Shown here one piece after another: positions 28,395-41,799 of a stretch of DNA of 64,000 nt (its first letter is position 1; each line of letters begins with the position of its first letter). This DNA is from Luscinia megarhynchos (Eukaryota; Chordata; Aves; Passeriformes; Turdidae). Under the pieces are notes generated by a model. That model saw nothing but the letters and a program-made list of their open reading frames with translations. It did no database searches and was not told the DNA's origin. A program made the translations under genes and the position numbers. Where the stretch lies: assembly GCA_034336665.1 (NCBI GenBank), contig JAPFBE010000002.1, forward strand, positions 6,308,146 to 6,372,145, in the 5' to 3' direction.

Positions 28395-28525
28395 ACAGAA
28401 GCAGGGCATTGCTAATTACCACAAAAAGAAAGAAGTGCTTCAGACTATTACTCTATTTGAACAAAGCAGGGCCTTGCTAATTATCACAAAAGGAAATAAG
28501 TGTTTCAGAGTATCAAACTATTTTC
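28395..28525 (+). repeat. Imperfect tandem duplication, 65-bp period
   Basis: Two adjacent copies offset by 65 bp. Both carry GCAGGGC(A/C)TTGCTAATTA, then (C/T)CACAAAA(A/G)G and AAGTG(C/T)TTCAGA(C/G)TAT. Identity in the shared 50 bases is roughly 80-85% by eye. Each copy contains the homeodomain-type core CTAATTA. Confidence 0.85.
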
Positions 28526-30999
28526 ACCAACTAATTTAAGCAAAGGCATTATCTGAGCTCTGCCTTATTATGCATTGTTTGACACCCTGGTTTTCTCTAT
28601 CATAACACTTTAACCTCATTGTTGATCTTATAGTGTTCCCAGGATATAAAATATTTGTCTAGTCTTATATGAAGACTAAGAAAGAGGGTTTCCTGAAAAA
28701 GCTTAAATCCAAGTGTGCAGACAGTCTTGACACTTTGCTCCTTCCTCCTCTGTGTTCTCCTTTCCTAGAAAGTAAGAGATAGCAGATCTCTCTTGATCCA
28801 CTCAGATTTTGCTTTAGTTTATTTCTGTTCATTTTAGGGGCTGCATGAATCCAATCTTTTTCTTACTCATGACAATCATGTACAGAGCCAAGGGGATACA
28901 CAGAGGAAGCACCACTGGCTAAGAAATAGTCTGTTGAGAGCTTCAAGAAATACCTGCCTAAAAAGATCAGAAGAGAAATGCAAGCATTTATTTTGGCACT
29001 TTTAAAAAAGTATCAAATAGTTTAATATAAAATTAGAAAAACACCATCTAAGTTAAGCTTATTGTAATGCTCTTTGTCAATACAAAGGAAATATTCCATG
29101 CAATTTCAAGAATTTTCCCGCCATTGACCTCTTTTATAATCGATGAGCTACAGACATACAGGTATTTCTGAGTGATGGAGCAGATCAGAAAAAAACCTCC
29201 TTCTAGTATCATGGCATGCCACTAACATTGATGGCTTAAAAAATTCCAAGTGGAGACTCTGGTGGCCCCACTAACTGCATACAATGAGATATTGCACTGA
29301 TAGTGTTAGAGCATGATCATGGAATTTAATATTCCTTGACTTTGCCCCCCATATTACGGGTTATTAACAGAGAATCAAAGCAATGCCCTAAAGTCACGGC
29401 TATTGCAAATAAATATTTGTTAGGAACATGGCACTCCAACCTAATGGAATATGTTCACCATTTCAGGCCTTTCAGATATAGTAAGAGCAGAGGAGCACAG
29501 TCAAATTCTTGAAAGTTTACAGAGTATTATACAACCTTCTTCTAGAAATACCACTAAACCATTTATTCCTCCACAGTAAAAGGATGTGAAAACCTGCCTC
29601 CTCCATGATATTTTGACATTTCCATAGCCTGTTCCAGATATAATAAAGCCAGAATTAAAGTAAAACACTTGAAACTTATGAACTCTCTGAAACTACCACT
29701 CAGCTATCACATGTGAGTGATTTACAGCCAGAAGTTGGTTTCAATTTGTCTTCTGTTTGAAATGTTTTCACTCCAGATATTTTACTAGCACAGATGCCAG
29801 TGGTGGAGAGGTCTACACTGTAAGCAGGAGCAGGTGTAGTCCTATTCTAGTTAATGCTGATGCCACCATGAGGATGCAGCAGTATGGACTTCAGTGTAAG
29901 CTGTGCCTGGGATCCTGCATGTTTACTTGAGTGGCTCACTGCTTTTAATGCCCTATCCTAGTGCCTTCACTTCTCCTGGCACTGCATCTTGCTTCATGAA
30001 TCCTTGCCTCATTATACAAACACCTCTGCATTCATACCTCTGCACCTGCAGGGCAGACCTAGCATGGACCACCATGCATTGCTAGCAGTCTCTGATTCCA
30101 TAGGGAAACAGGTTTATTCTGAAACACCTGGAAAGAACAAGGAAGCAACTCATATTTCTAGACAAATGTGCTGGTGTTAAAGACTCTTCAGATATAGCAC
30201 TTACTTACTTTGCACATAACTGTAGAATTTTCTTATCCTATCCCCAAGGGATGATTAGCATTGTAGCGCTATAGCATCAGACTCACAAGGAAATACTCTG
30301 CAGATGTAGGTTTACTTTGAGAATTCCCTACCTACCTGGCTGGTAATGAATCTTAAATTTTCTAGAGATCATTGCTCATCACCTGAACAAGTACTGAAGA
30401 GTAAATGAAAATAGCTATCCATTGAAAAAAAAAAATCATTTAATGGCTGAAACAAAATGCCATCACTGCTGTGATAACAGAAGGTTTAAAGTGCATTACT
30501 GTCACTTCTCTATACACTTGAGGGCTGGCTACTGGGTCAGATGGTGCAGCAGTCCATGTAATCTTCTGAATGGAAAAAAATTAGGCTCAAAGTGCCAAAT
30601 AGATGCCCACAACATAATATCAGGTAAAACAAACACATACTTCCTATCCCTCCCCACCAAATGTTACAGAAATAGAGAGAAATCCCAGTCATTTCTCATT
30701 ACTGTGAAGGTCAGCCTTGCTGGGAAAATTGTTTCTGCTTTACAATTCCCCAAACTGTAGAAAGCAGTTAGAGTTCTGGACAAAAACTAATGTTGCATTC
30801 AAAGGGAAAAGAGGCTGATATGGCATTGCTGCAGTAATAAGAGAATTTTTTACTCTTTCCACTTCCCTGTGAACCTAATCAACTGTGACATGAGAAAATA
30901 TACTGGGCTCACCCAGCCAGAATCTGACTGCCACCTGAAAATGTCCTCAATATTCCACTGTTTGGGAGTTTACAATGATCCTTCCGACATCAATTTTGT

Positions 31000-31260
31000 A
31001 CATGTACATCAAAATGCCATTAGAAATGCTTACAAACACGTCCTGCTCACAGGCTCCACTCAGACTCCAATCGAAGGCAGGCTGTAAGGACTCCCCAGTG
31101 GTTGACTAAAGGTTTCTTTCGATTACTCATATGAAAGCATTTGGTTATGGAAAGGCATCTTGGGGCAGCCTGGGCGATCCAAAGATCTCCCCCCTGACCT
31201 CCCTTGCAAGCGCACTTGAATGTCATTAGAAGCAACACATATTGAAGGCACTTTAAAACC
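31000..31260. promoter_or_regulatory. Possible conserved noncoding element
   Basis: Repeat-free stretch with retained CpGs (CCTTCCGACATC, CCAATCGAAGG, TTTCGATTAC, GGGCGATCC, AAGCGCAC) in an otherwise CpG-poor intron. The function is not known. Confidence 0.25.
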
Positions 31261-34200
31261 TTCCTTTAGCATTTAATTAATATCTGTTGACTTACCGTGC
31301 TTCCTCATTCTCCTCGAGGGTCAACAAATAAGCCACACCTTCCAAAGGCTGCAAGTATGTGGCAGGGAGTGGGAAGGGGGACTGAAAGGAGAGAGTGAGA
31401 GCCCATGGTCTATTTACACTGTCACACTCAGTTACATGGATAGGTATGTTCTGGCCTTCACATGCACCAACTACTGTGTCCAAACACCACATACATGATT
31501 CAGATGGAAATTAATTTAGATTTGATAAATGCTTGGCATATTTACTGCATTATTTAGAGCCACTTTTATTATTTCTCAGAGATGAAAAGCAGAACAAATC
31601 TAATGCAACTGAACAAAATATTATCATGTTCTTCTTTTGTTCTAATATTTACCGGAAATATGACAAGTGTTTGACATTTAAATTGGGCATTTGACTGACT
31701 TTAATAACCATGTGATCAATAAGAAGTGATATTTTTACAGCCTAAGTTCAATTTTTAAAGGGCCAGGGGTCACAGAGCTTTATCAAAACAATAAGGCTAA
31801 AACTTTATTTTCAGAACCTGTAATTCCTTTTATTTTAAAGTCTGTATTGACCTAATATCATTAAAAGTCAAATTTTGCTCATAAAGTTTCAATCCTACTG
31901 GAGCTAACATTTTGCTTTGCAGCAATTTATTTTAGCTGTACTTTCTGGAAGAATTTCAACATTTCCTTATATTAGAATTAGTGTTGAGAGATAGGAAGTT
32001 ACTTATTACCTACATTGAAGATTATTCCTTTTGCTTGGATGATACAATTTATTTTTAAAAAATTCTGATCAGTCTCAATCATATATATGCTCCCTATGTA
32101 TCTTATCTTTCTGAATCAATCATCTTTCTCCTTTAAAGTAGCTTAGGAAATATCTTTTGAGTTTTCATCATTATAGAATGAAAATTAGCCAGATACAGTC
32201 CAAACACCAGGCAGACATCACAAGAATAGTGCTCATGTTATGCTAAAGTGGGAACTCTCACTTCCAAACAACAGGTAAAATATCATGTAACCTACCTATA
32301 CAATCAGCCCCTCTTCTCCCAAGAGAGAACAAAGGCAAACCAGTCCTAGTTTTCATCTGGAGTATTTACACAGCTCCTTCTGGGCTTGTCTAGCACTTTG
32401 AGAAAATTTTCATTAAAATTTGCAGCAGACAATTCTCAAACAAAAAAGATGTACTTATACATAGTAAGTTACAGTCTTGTAACATTTCTCTGCCATTGTT
32501 TAGAATTGTTTACTTAGTTAAAGTTACCATGCACACTGGGACGAATAGGAGGATAAGTTCTCTTTCTGGCCTGATGAACAGTGAACTATTTATATTTCAA
32601 GATGGAAAAGTAAAAGCCCTCAAGCATGTATTATTCTGCCAAATCAGGGCATTCACAAGCATGTGGAGACCCTGGTTGAAGCCTCATATCTGAATCAGGT
32701 GCAGTGAAAAGCTTGAACCTGAGGCTAAAATACTATTTTATGAGATGATTTAACTAGATGCCATGAATAGATTTGCTGTTCAGTGAATCTACAGCTCTGA
32801 ACAAAAAAATAATGAAAAGCGGTCTTGAGTTGTTCAGCTACTAAAAGAATGCTAGGAATTTTGCAAAGGAACAAGTTATAGGAAAATGAAAGTGGTTATT
32901 TCCCTGATGATTATAAACTTCAGCTCTTTAGTTAAATCTCATTTGCTCAGTTCTGGAACATTTTACTGGAATGACTGACTTTATTTCATAGGGAAAACCC
33001 ATATCTTTCAAAAGTGGGAAGTGTACTGATCTTTTCTTTCTCCTCCTCAGGTCATTATGCCATTTCTTGAAGTGCTGAAGCACCCCATGGAAATTTAAAA
33101 ACAGCACCCTAATGTGAAGTTTATATTCTATATTTGGATTAATTTCCAATATTTTCTTACAATTGTTTATTTTCAAACAGGCTTTAAAATAAGTGGCGGA
33201 AAAAAATTATTGAACAATTATTCTTTCCATTGGAAGTGAAACTTTTTAGGCATTTTGATTGTGTTTAGTAAGTGTCTCTTTCCATAAGTTCCCAAAGAAA
33301 ATGTTTTGGTAGGACTGAAATTTCTCAGTTTTAAGACCTTTATTTTGAATCAGATTTCTCAAATGACATTGGGGTTCATGTGCATATGATAAAAGTAAAA
33401 GGAAGGAAATCAGATTTAACAATTTTACTTTATCCATGCACAGTTTTCTCAGATGCCCTGTTTTTTATTGTTTTCTGTTTCTGGTTCGAAGTCAAGTATT
33501 TGTAGAGATGATGGAATAACCTCGGGTCTGAATTTTGCCTAACCCTTGTAATAAGACTTTCTCCTGTGAAGAAATTACAAAATCAAATTGAGCATGTCCA
33601 GAAAAACACCTGCAAATTTCAATATCTGTTGCTCAGATGAGGAGTAGTTTCTCTTTGAAAATAAGGTAACTTTTTTGGCCAGTCCTAGAAACCAAAGCAG
33701 CATCTGATTACTGACCTTCAAACTTCCAAGTCTATACCCTGGACTGTGATCTTACATTTTATGGCCTGGAGTAAAGGATATTGTTAGTCTACAGAGTCAG
33801 ACACTGAAGATGAGGCTTGCATGTCCTTATTGATTCATGAAGGTAAATCGAGATGATGTACACTGGTGTTGAGATTTTTTAAGCACTGTTTAGATTGATG
33901 GTTTTCAAGGAATATAAAGCCAGAGAGCTGGGAGATGTTACATTTCATCAGGTGGTTTGAGGTTTCTTTGTAGGTTTTCCATATAGATGAATGCTGTATG
34001 AGTCATGGTTACAATGAAATAATTGTGTGGTACTTAGTGCAAAATGGCAGTAATAACTTTTTCATAAGTGATAGCTACACCAAAGGCATTTCAAATATAT
34101 ACGCTGCCATTTCTAACCATTATCCTCATTTTTATTTTGTGAATAATTGCTCTTTCTGTGTGGGACTGTTTCTCTTTCTGCTGACTCCATTCCCCTTTCA

Positions 34201-34548
34201 ACCTGCAGAGCCCCCAGATAAATATCCCAGGAATATCCTCATCATGTTCCAAGACTCAAGGTAGTTTAATGATTTGTGATTTTCAGCCTTCAAATAATTT
34301 ACATCATTCTATGTTTTCATCAGAAAGCTGTGGTAAATGTCCCTTCTAGAAATAAGGTAAACTGTTCTTGTTATTTACACCTTATAATACACTACATTTG
34401 AAAATAAACAACGAAAAAAGGAATTATCATCTGCTTAACAGGATCACCAGTCTTTGGGAGACACAGTTATCTGTAGAAGAAAAGAATCAGGCTCTTTTGC
34501 TAACAGACAAACTAAAACTTACTACTGTGGTTCAGTCAGCTATGTATG

Positions 34549-34574
34549 AAAAACAAACAAACAAACAAACAAAC
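34549..34574 (+). repeat. (AAAC)n microsatellite
   Basis: Six consecutive AAAC units within otherwise ordinary intron. Confidence 0.93.
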
Positions 34575-36015
34575 ATCAAAAGGCAGATTTTTCACCTGCC
34601 CACCTCTCTTAGGTATTTGGGCTGCTCTCATGACCCACAAGCAATGACACAGCCCAGGGTAAAGGAAATGTGCAACTGCCTTCCAAGTCTTTCATTTTTC
34701 TTTTAGTTGCTCACCTGGTATCTTAATAGAAACTTCCTATGGGTCAGACCTGGCTCCTAGACCATCAGTTGTACAGCTTTGATATAAATGTGCTTTAGTG
34801 CCTCTGCTACTTTCCTCTTGTTGGACCACTGTCAACTGTCTACACACAAAGTGTTGTACTTTTCCTACTATTTTCCTTAGTGTGTTTTTACCAACATAAT
34901 CCTTTGTATCATTAAACTAATGTAAATATTAATTGCTTAGAGGACTTACAAAGTATGTACTATAAATTTCCTTAATGCCAATATATTAATATGTCCATCT
35001 GTGAAGTTATACTTTTAAGAGATCAGTAATTCAGATAAACACAGGATATTTTATGAGCCAGGCTGGCTTGGGCTGACCTCAGTCTGAATTTTGACATTTG
35101 AAAATTGTCCATTTCCTCTGATAAATCCCTATAGACACAAGCAAGGCTCTTCTAAGAAATGCAGAGGTTGAAATCTGTTATCTTTATTCCTTTGAAGGCT
35201 AAATAATAATTTCTACAGTTCATCTCCATGGTAGTAACTCAGCCCTTCTGAAAATTTGATCAATGCTTATTCAAGATACTAGCATTAGACTTTTTCCACA
35301 GTGTTATTTAATTTTAACTTGTCTACACTCCTTTAGTCCAAAGGCAAATAGAATATAATTACACTAGGATAGGAAAAATTAGATAAGGTTGTAGGCAGCC
35401 TTACATTCAAAAATCCCTTTTGTCACTTTCCCTCAATAACTCTGTCAGTGGCATACTATTGTATGTCTCAGTCATAATTAAGTGAGATGAAGATTATTCC
35501 AAAAAGTAAGTTGGTGAGGAAACAACAGGAAGAGCACATCAACACAAAGGATGCAATGGCCCACAGCACATGTACTAAAGCAAAGGTATTCATTGGTTCA
35601 CTATCATAATCACTGGGTTTAGCCTCTTTTCACAGATTTCAAATGATTTTTTATATTAGCTTAAATTGTTGTATGATCAGACTTTATTAAGAGATGGTTT
35701 CTGTTGAACCTCAGCAGCTTAGTAGTGCCAACTTTGGGAACAGTGTAATGAAAGGAAAATGAATGGGAATAGGAACACATTTGGTGTCCTAGCATTTCCT
35801 CATTCTTCTGAACCCCTGTTGTAGCCAAACATATTTATATCCACTTCCAAACAAGACTAAGCTGCAATAACGTAACACAAAGGTGTATGATGAGCATATT
35901 TAACCTGTGCAATAGTTTACCACAAGCTTAAAACACTGCCCCAAGATGATACAGACTTTTTATTATATCAGTCCTCTGCAACAAAATGGTGTTTATTTTG
36001 GGTTAATTTCTGTAG

Positions 36016-36050
36016 AATATATACAATATATTATATATAATATAGATACA
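36016..36050 (+). repeat. AT-rich (ATATAT-type) low-complexity tract
   Basis: About 35 bp composed nearly only of A and T with alternating ATAT stretches. Confidence 0.85.
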
Positions 36051-37119
36051 TAAGCCCTCCATAAATACTTTACTAAATATTTGTTTCATGGCATGGATTT
36101 AAGCTTTAGAAGCTTCCCTTTGTTTTTAAAAAATTAACGCGAACATTTTGGAAAAAAGAAAAAGAAAGTAAAACACATCCAGGCCACTGAAATTCTGACT
36201 ATCCAGCCCCAGGAGTTGTTCTTATATATCTGTAGTTAACTGTGCCAGCATCTCTTAGCTGTTTTCTATTGCCTACCCATTACTGATGTTGCTGCAGATT
36301 AAGACTGAGTTTTAAAGCTGTTTCTATCACTAGTGAGTGCTTGTTATCAACATTTTAAAGCGAAGATGTGAACAAACCTTTGAAAAGTGACTGAATACTT
36401 CAATGCCAATATATTTTGCATGTAAAATATAAAAATCTCCGTGTGTTTCATTTGAAATCTGATAAATATTTATTATCAATGCTGTTTGCTTTTAATCTGT
36501 TCAGGATATCATTCCTCTAGCTCCTTAGTACTTAAACAAAAATGGCATTTACATTACAATATTGCTTGCCAACAATCTCATTTTCTGGTTTAGTCAGCAG
36601 CCTTCATGCTTGATTAGTCTTTAATTACACAAATACCTACATATTAAAAAAGTTTTCTTTTTTCCATACTTTGAGCATGTAATTATTTTCTCTTGCATGC
36701 AATAACCTTTAATTTTAGGATTAAGCAACTGATTCTCTTTAGTATGGATGGATTTTTTCAAGTGTTAAAGCAAATTTGGGTATTGTATTACGAGTAGGAA
36801 AATTAACTTTAGGAAAACCTTTCATTAGTGCATTTGACAGCACACTGAGCAGCTGACAGAAACTTCAAAATATTCAATATACTTGAAAACAAAATGGATA
36901 CCAATTCTATGTACTCTGAAGTGAACAGCAATACTATTCTGAATTCACCACTTTCAGCGAGAGAGTGACAGGGGCTATGTGATTCCTCCTTTGAATATTC
37001 CTTGCTTTTGTAGTATTAGTGTTGCAGCAGTACTTAGAAGCCCGATGCAAGATCAAGGCCTCATTGCATTATACCAAAAACTGTAAAGGTTTTCAGTATA
37101 AAGTGGTGATCAAACAATG

Positions 37120-37240
37120 GTGGGAGAATCAACAAAGGAACAGAAAGGCAAAGTGACATCCCAGACAGTGGCAGACCTGGGACTGCAGTCTCATGCTCCT
37201 GACTCCAACAACATATTTACTACACCATTTCTTTTCTTCC
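37120..37240 (-). repeat. MIR-like SINE relic, reverse orientation
   Basis: On the plus strand it reads like the reverse complement of a MIR 5' half: GGAACAGAAAGGCAAAGTGAC, then ACAGTGGCAGACCTGGGACT, CATGCTCCTGACTCCAAC and ATATTTACTACACCA. Boundaries are approximate. Confidence 0.68.
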
Positions 37241-39748
37241 TGATGCAAATTATTTGTTAAAATTTAATTCAGTAAGCAAAGGGATAATTTGATAATGAGA
37301 TTAGAGCTATGCAGATTGAATATGGTAGTAAAAGAATTCTCTCCTTTTCCTGTACTTTTCACTCATGAGAGCATGGACTGCCAAGTTTGGGTCTACAGGA
37401 CTGACATATGTTATCTCTATACCTGCTTTTACATTTGAAGTGCCAGTGATTTCCCCCTAGACACAGTCTTTGAACGTCTATGGGGAAAACATCAAGGATT
37501 TTTAGAATGGCTTGGTTTTCTCAAGATCTATTTATTTTTATTTTTGTTTTACATGAACTGAAAATTCTGTCAGACACATTTTGATTGCATGGAGAACATG
37601 TTTCAGAGTCAGAAGACAGCTAAAAAAATCCAAACAAGGCAGCTGCACTTCTATAAAGTTGGGAAGGAAGAATACAAGGGAACCTCTATCACAGCATGTT
37701 GAGCTTGCTCCTGTCTCATTTGAGTGCTGTGAGAAACCTTCTGCCTACTTCCCTCCTAGTGGAGCTAAGTCTTGTTATAAAGTAAAAAGTTGCAGACACA
37801 GAGGTAGGATGGAAATGCACACAGCATCTCATTCCAGAATGGTGATCAGTGATAAAAAAAATCTCAGTCTTTTACAGTAACAATACAGTTTGGGTTTTTT
37901 CTCTCTCTTTTCCACTAGAATAGGCCAGTAGGAATAAAGGCACTGTGAGTAACAAAGACTTTTTTTTCTCCCTTATCCTTCTCTCAACATTGTCTTTTTC
38001 TTCCCTAAGATCAGACCCTATTCTTGAGGAATTCTACACAGATGGAAACTGCACCCTCAGATGAGTTCTGGGAATGAGACTGAGTTCTCCTTACTTGTCC
38101 CTTCCTAGATCTTGAACTCAGCACAGCCCTAGTCCTCATCACCTGCCTCATGGCCCATGGAGCACCCTCACTCTGAGCTCTATTTTTGTCACTGTGAGGT
38201 GTCCCCAAGTTCCTGGGAAAAGGCCAAGAGGAGATCAGCACTCTACCATTTTCTGTCCTGTCCCAGCTAGAGCCAGTCCACAGGGATACCCAAACTGGGA
38301 CAAAAGCAGCAACAGACAAAGACAGCACTCCAGCTGCATTTGGCTCTCTAGAAGGCTGAAAAGAGAGTTATAGGGTTTTCACTATGGTGAAAATCATGAG
38401 TGCATTAAAAACTAACAATTTTTATATCACTTATTATCAAATTAGTTTAGAATCATCTTTAGATACCAATTTTCAGGCCATCTCTGGCAAAGAGCACCCT
38501 TCTGAATGTGACTGAGCCTATATTTTAGGGTTTTCTTTAGTAGCATCAATATTTTTGCTCAAAGACCAGGATCCTCCCAAATCTGAGTTTTTCCCCAATG
38601 CTTTTTACAAGCACGTAAATATTTCTTAATCGTTATACAAAGACATTGCAGAGGTGATTGCTGCTTTAAAAAAAATCTCATCTCCTTTAAGAACCAGAAT
38701 GCACCATAATGATTTCTTTAGTGAAAGGATAATCCTAGCAATATATGAGGTGCTGTTTCCATATGTCAGTTTTTGTCTTCTGGAAACTCAGCTTTGCCTT
38801 CCAGTCTCTTTCACAAACATAACCTAAGTTAGTTACCCAGCTGGAATCCTCACAGAATATCAGGTTGTGTCTAAGGTATCCGAAATAAGTTCCTGTCCTG
38901 TGAGAAATTATCTGAAATTATCCTAATTTATTATGAAATTTCTCTTGCAAATGAAGATGAAAAATGGAATATTGAAATGTCTCAGCAAAAAACCTTGCAT
39001 TTGAAAATCATTAGATATTCTAGCAGATTACAAATTATTGCCATGAATTCAAATATTTTCAATTTCTTTTGCTAAGCCAGTATTTTTAGGCAATTCAGTA
39101 TAATATTTTTATAAACATATTAAGCTGATTTTAAACAAAAGGTATACTTAGTTATTTTGATTTACCAGACCTAAAATACAAAAATTAAAAGGAAATTTTG
39201 GGCAAGGGAGAAATCAACTTTATTGAATTGCATCATTGTTGGAAAAAAAACCCCTAAAAAATTTCATGAGTAGTCTAAGATATTATAGTATCATAATAAA
39301 AAGTGTGTGTATTTCAGAGGTAAGACTTTTTTTTCTGAGACTCATAGTGCCTATCTATCCTTTCTTGCTCTTTCTCCTTTACTTCATTTCCTTTCTCAGC
39401 TGGTGGCAAACTTCTTAATTTCTTGACTTTGTCCTGGATCAGTAGACAAAAATACAGTGGTGCTACAAGATAAGTTGTCCTAAAAATCTTTCAAACCTTG
39501 CTGGTGGAACAAATACTAGGAGAATTGTGGAAGACATCTCTTCCAGATCAAAATGTTATTCTGGGGCCCCTTAAGACCCACAACCCATCACCTATCAACA
39601 TGGATCCAATTGTTAATTTGTATATTAAAAAATAAGGTTATAATACATAGTAGAATATATGAGAAGTACAAAACTAAAAAAAAATAAATTTAGGATCATT
39701 GTATCTACAAATTATCAAGTCTCATTGATTTCCTACTTGCTAAGGAAG

Positions 39749-41395
39749 TGCGTTGGTTTTGCATGGCCTGGTTTTTGGTAGCAGTGGAGTCACAGAGGTG
39801 GCTCCTGTGAGAAGCTGCTGGAAGTTTCCACCATGTCCAGCAGATCCAATCCCTGGTGGCTCTGAAGATGGACATGCTGCTGGCCAAAGCTGGGCCAGTT
39901 AGAGATGATGGTGATGCCTCTGTGATAATATAGTCAAGAATAAAATCAAAACAAAGTGGGGGCAGTGTTAATTCCAGCCAGAGAAGAGGAAGAGGCGAGC
40001 ACATGTGAGGGGAAACAACCTGGAGACACCAAAGTCAGTGGAGAAGGAGGGGCAGGAGGTGCTCCAGGTGCCAGAACTGAGATTCCTCTGCAGGCTGTGG
40101 TGAGACCATGGTGAAGCAGCTGTGCCCCTGCACCCATGGGGATCCATGGGGGATGCAGAGACCCACCCACAGCCCATGGGGATCCATGGGGGATGCAGAG
40201 ATCCACCCACAGCCCATGGGATCCATGGGGGATGCAGAGACCCACCCACAGCCCGTGGGGATCCATGGGGATGCAGAGATCCACCACAGCCCATGGGGAT
40301 CCACGGGGGATGCAGAGATCCACCCACAGCCCGTGGGGATCCATGGGGGATGCAGAGATCCACCCACAGCCCATGGGGATCCACGGGGGATGCAGAGATC
40401 CACCCACAGCCCGTGGGGATCCATGGGGGATGCAGAGATCCACCCACAGCCCATGGGATCCATGGGGGATGCAGAGATCCACCCACAGCCCATGGGGATC
40501 CATGGGGGATGCAGAGACCCACCCACAGCCCGTGGGGATCCACGGGGGATGCAGAGATCCACCCACAGCCCATGGGATCCATGGGGGATGCAGAGATCCA
40601 CCCACAGCCCGTGGGGATCCATGGGGGATGCAGAGATCCACCCACAGCCCATGGGATCCATGGGGGATGCAGAGATCCACCCACAGCCATGGGATCCATG
40701 GGGGATGCAGAGATCCACCCACAGCCCGTGGGATCCATGGGGGATGCAGAGATCCACCCACAGCCCGTGGGGAGGTGCCCACACTGGAGCAGGTGGATGC
40801 CTGGAGGAGGCTGTGATCCAGTGGGAGACCCAGTGGAGAGAGGGGTCCCTGCTGCCAGGCTGGAGCAGCCTGTCCTGCAGCCCATGGAAGAGTGACCCAC
40901 ACTGCTGCAGTTTTGGGAGGACTGTGTGCCTGGGGAAGGGACTCACATTGCAGCAGTTTTGCCAGGACTGCTGCTCATGAGATTGGAGCCATGCTGGAGA
41001 AGTTCACAGAGAACTGCCTCCCATGGGAAGGGACCCCACAGCATAGCAGGGGAAGGGACTCCTCTCCCTGAGCAGCAGAAAAAAACTTTGGGTGACGAAC
41101 TGACCAAAACCCTCACCCTCTGTCTCCATGTGCTGTTAGTGGGAAGGAGGGTGGGGCTGGGGGAAAAAGGTGTTTTTAAGGGGTTACTTTAGTTCCTCCT
41201 CTGACTTTGCTAGTAACAAATTCACTTTGTACTTCTAAATTGAACCTGTTTTGCCCATGCAGTGTTTTCTCATGGTCCTTAACTCATGAATCCTTTGTTG
41301 AATTTTTTTTCTCTCCTCTGTCCAGCTGTGGCAGGGGAGGGTGGGTGAGTGGCTTTCATAGGTGCCTGGAGTTTGGCCAGTGTCAAGCCATGACA
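39749..41395 (+). mobile_element. Avian endogenous-retrovirus LTR, probably solo, expanded by an internal minisatellite
   Basis: The stretch begins TG with GGTTTTGCATGGCCTGG and ends GCCATGACA. It contains landmarks I associate with a common bird LTR family: a block around GAAGCTGCTGGAAGTTTCC, one around GACATGCTGCTGGCCAAAG, repeated short blocks of GGAGCAG and CCCATGG type, and near the 3' end CTCTCCTCTGTCCAGCTG followed by GGTGCCTGGAGTTTGGCCAG. A 4-bp direct repeat GAAG flanks it (39745-39748 and 41396-41399), which could be the target-site duplication but is short enough to be chance. No gag, pol or env reading frame or second LTR is adjacent, so a solo LTR is the simplest reading. It is longer than I would expect for this family (about 1 kb, from memory) because of the 16-copy tandem array inside. 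It sits antisense to POU6F2. The family name was not determined. Confidence 0.72.
40133..40763 (+). repeat. 40-bp minisatellite, 16 copies, inside the LTR
   Basis: Sixteen head-to-tail copies of a 38-40 bp unit, plus a partial copy to about 40775. Each begins CCCATGG or CCCGTGG, contains GGATCCATGGGGGATGCAG and ends GATCCACCCACAG. Variants differ by ATG/GTG at the start, TGGG or TGGGG before GATCC, CATGG/CACGG in the middle and ATCC/ACCC near the end. Copies 5-8 alternate in a two-copy (about 80 bp) pattern, suggesting unequal exchange of dimers. No frame of the unit has a stop on either strand, so every frame appears open for 220-320 codons; these are not genes. The array probably grew from a short internal repeat of the parent LTR. 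Confidence 0.95.
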
Positions 41396-41799
41396 GAAGG
41401 ACATGTACTGCTAAATGCCCATTTGTGTAAATGATCCTACTTTCCTCATGTCCTAACCCACAAGGTTAGGGACAGGGTTAGGACACATTTTCAGACTGTG
41501 TCTGAGGTAGTAACCTCTGACTTACTAGTTCTCCACTTTTCACATAACTGTTAATTACTTCAAACAAATGTAGAAGGTTAGTGGAGAAGGGCAAAAAATG
41601 AAACAAGAAGGATTTGGAAAGCTCATGTTTCAAGTCTAACCCCTTTGATAAAAGGATATTTTTTCTTTTGCCCAAATTGTTTCTAGTTGCACCTCTGAGG
41701 TCAGAAAAGCCAAGAGAATGAAAGGAACAAGCATCCTGATGGGCTGCCTGAAGCTGCCTGGTGTTACGGATCAGCGTAAAACCAGCTCTCTTTCCTCTG

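Noticed and set aside
38011..38328. Minus-strand 105-codon open frame
   Set aside because: No recognisable family or initiation/splice context; probably chance or old repeat-derived.
40133..40763. CRISPR-like array of regular direct repeats
   Set aside because: Units are contiguous without unique spacers, lie inside an LTR, and the host is a vertebrate.
39946..40980. Several overlapping open frames of 226-318 codons on both strands
   Set aside because: They run through the 40-bp minisatellite, whose unit lacks stops in all frames. The repetitive peptides are artefacts, with no domain and no splice or start context.
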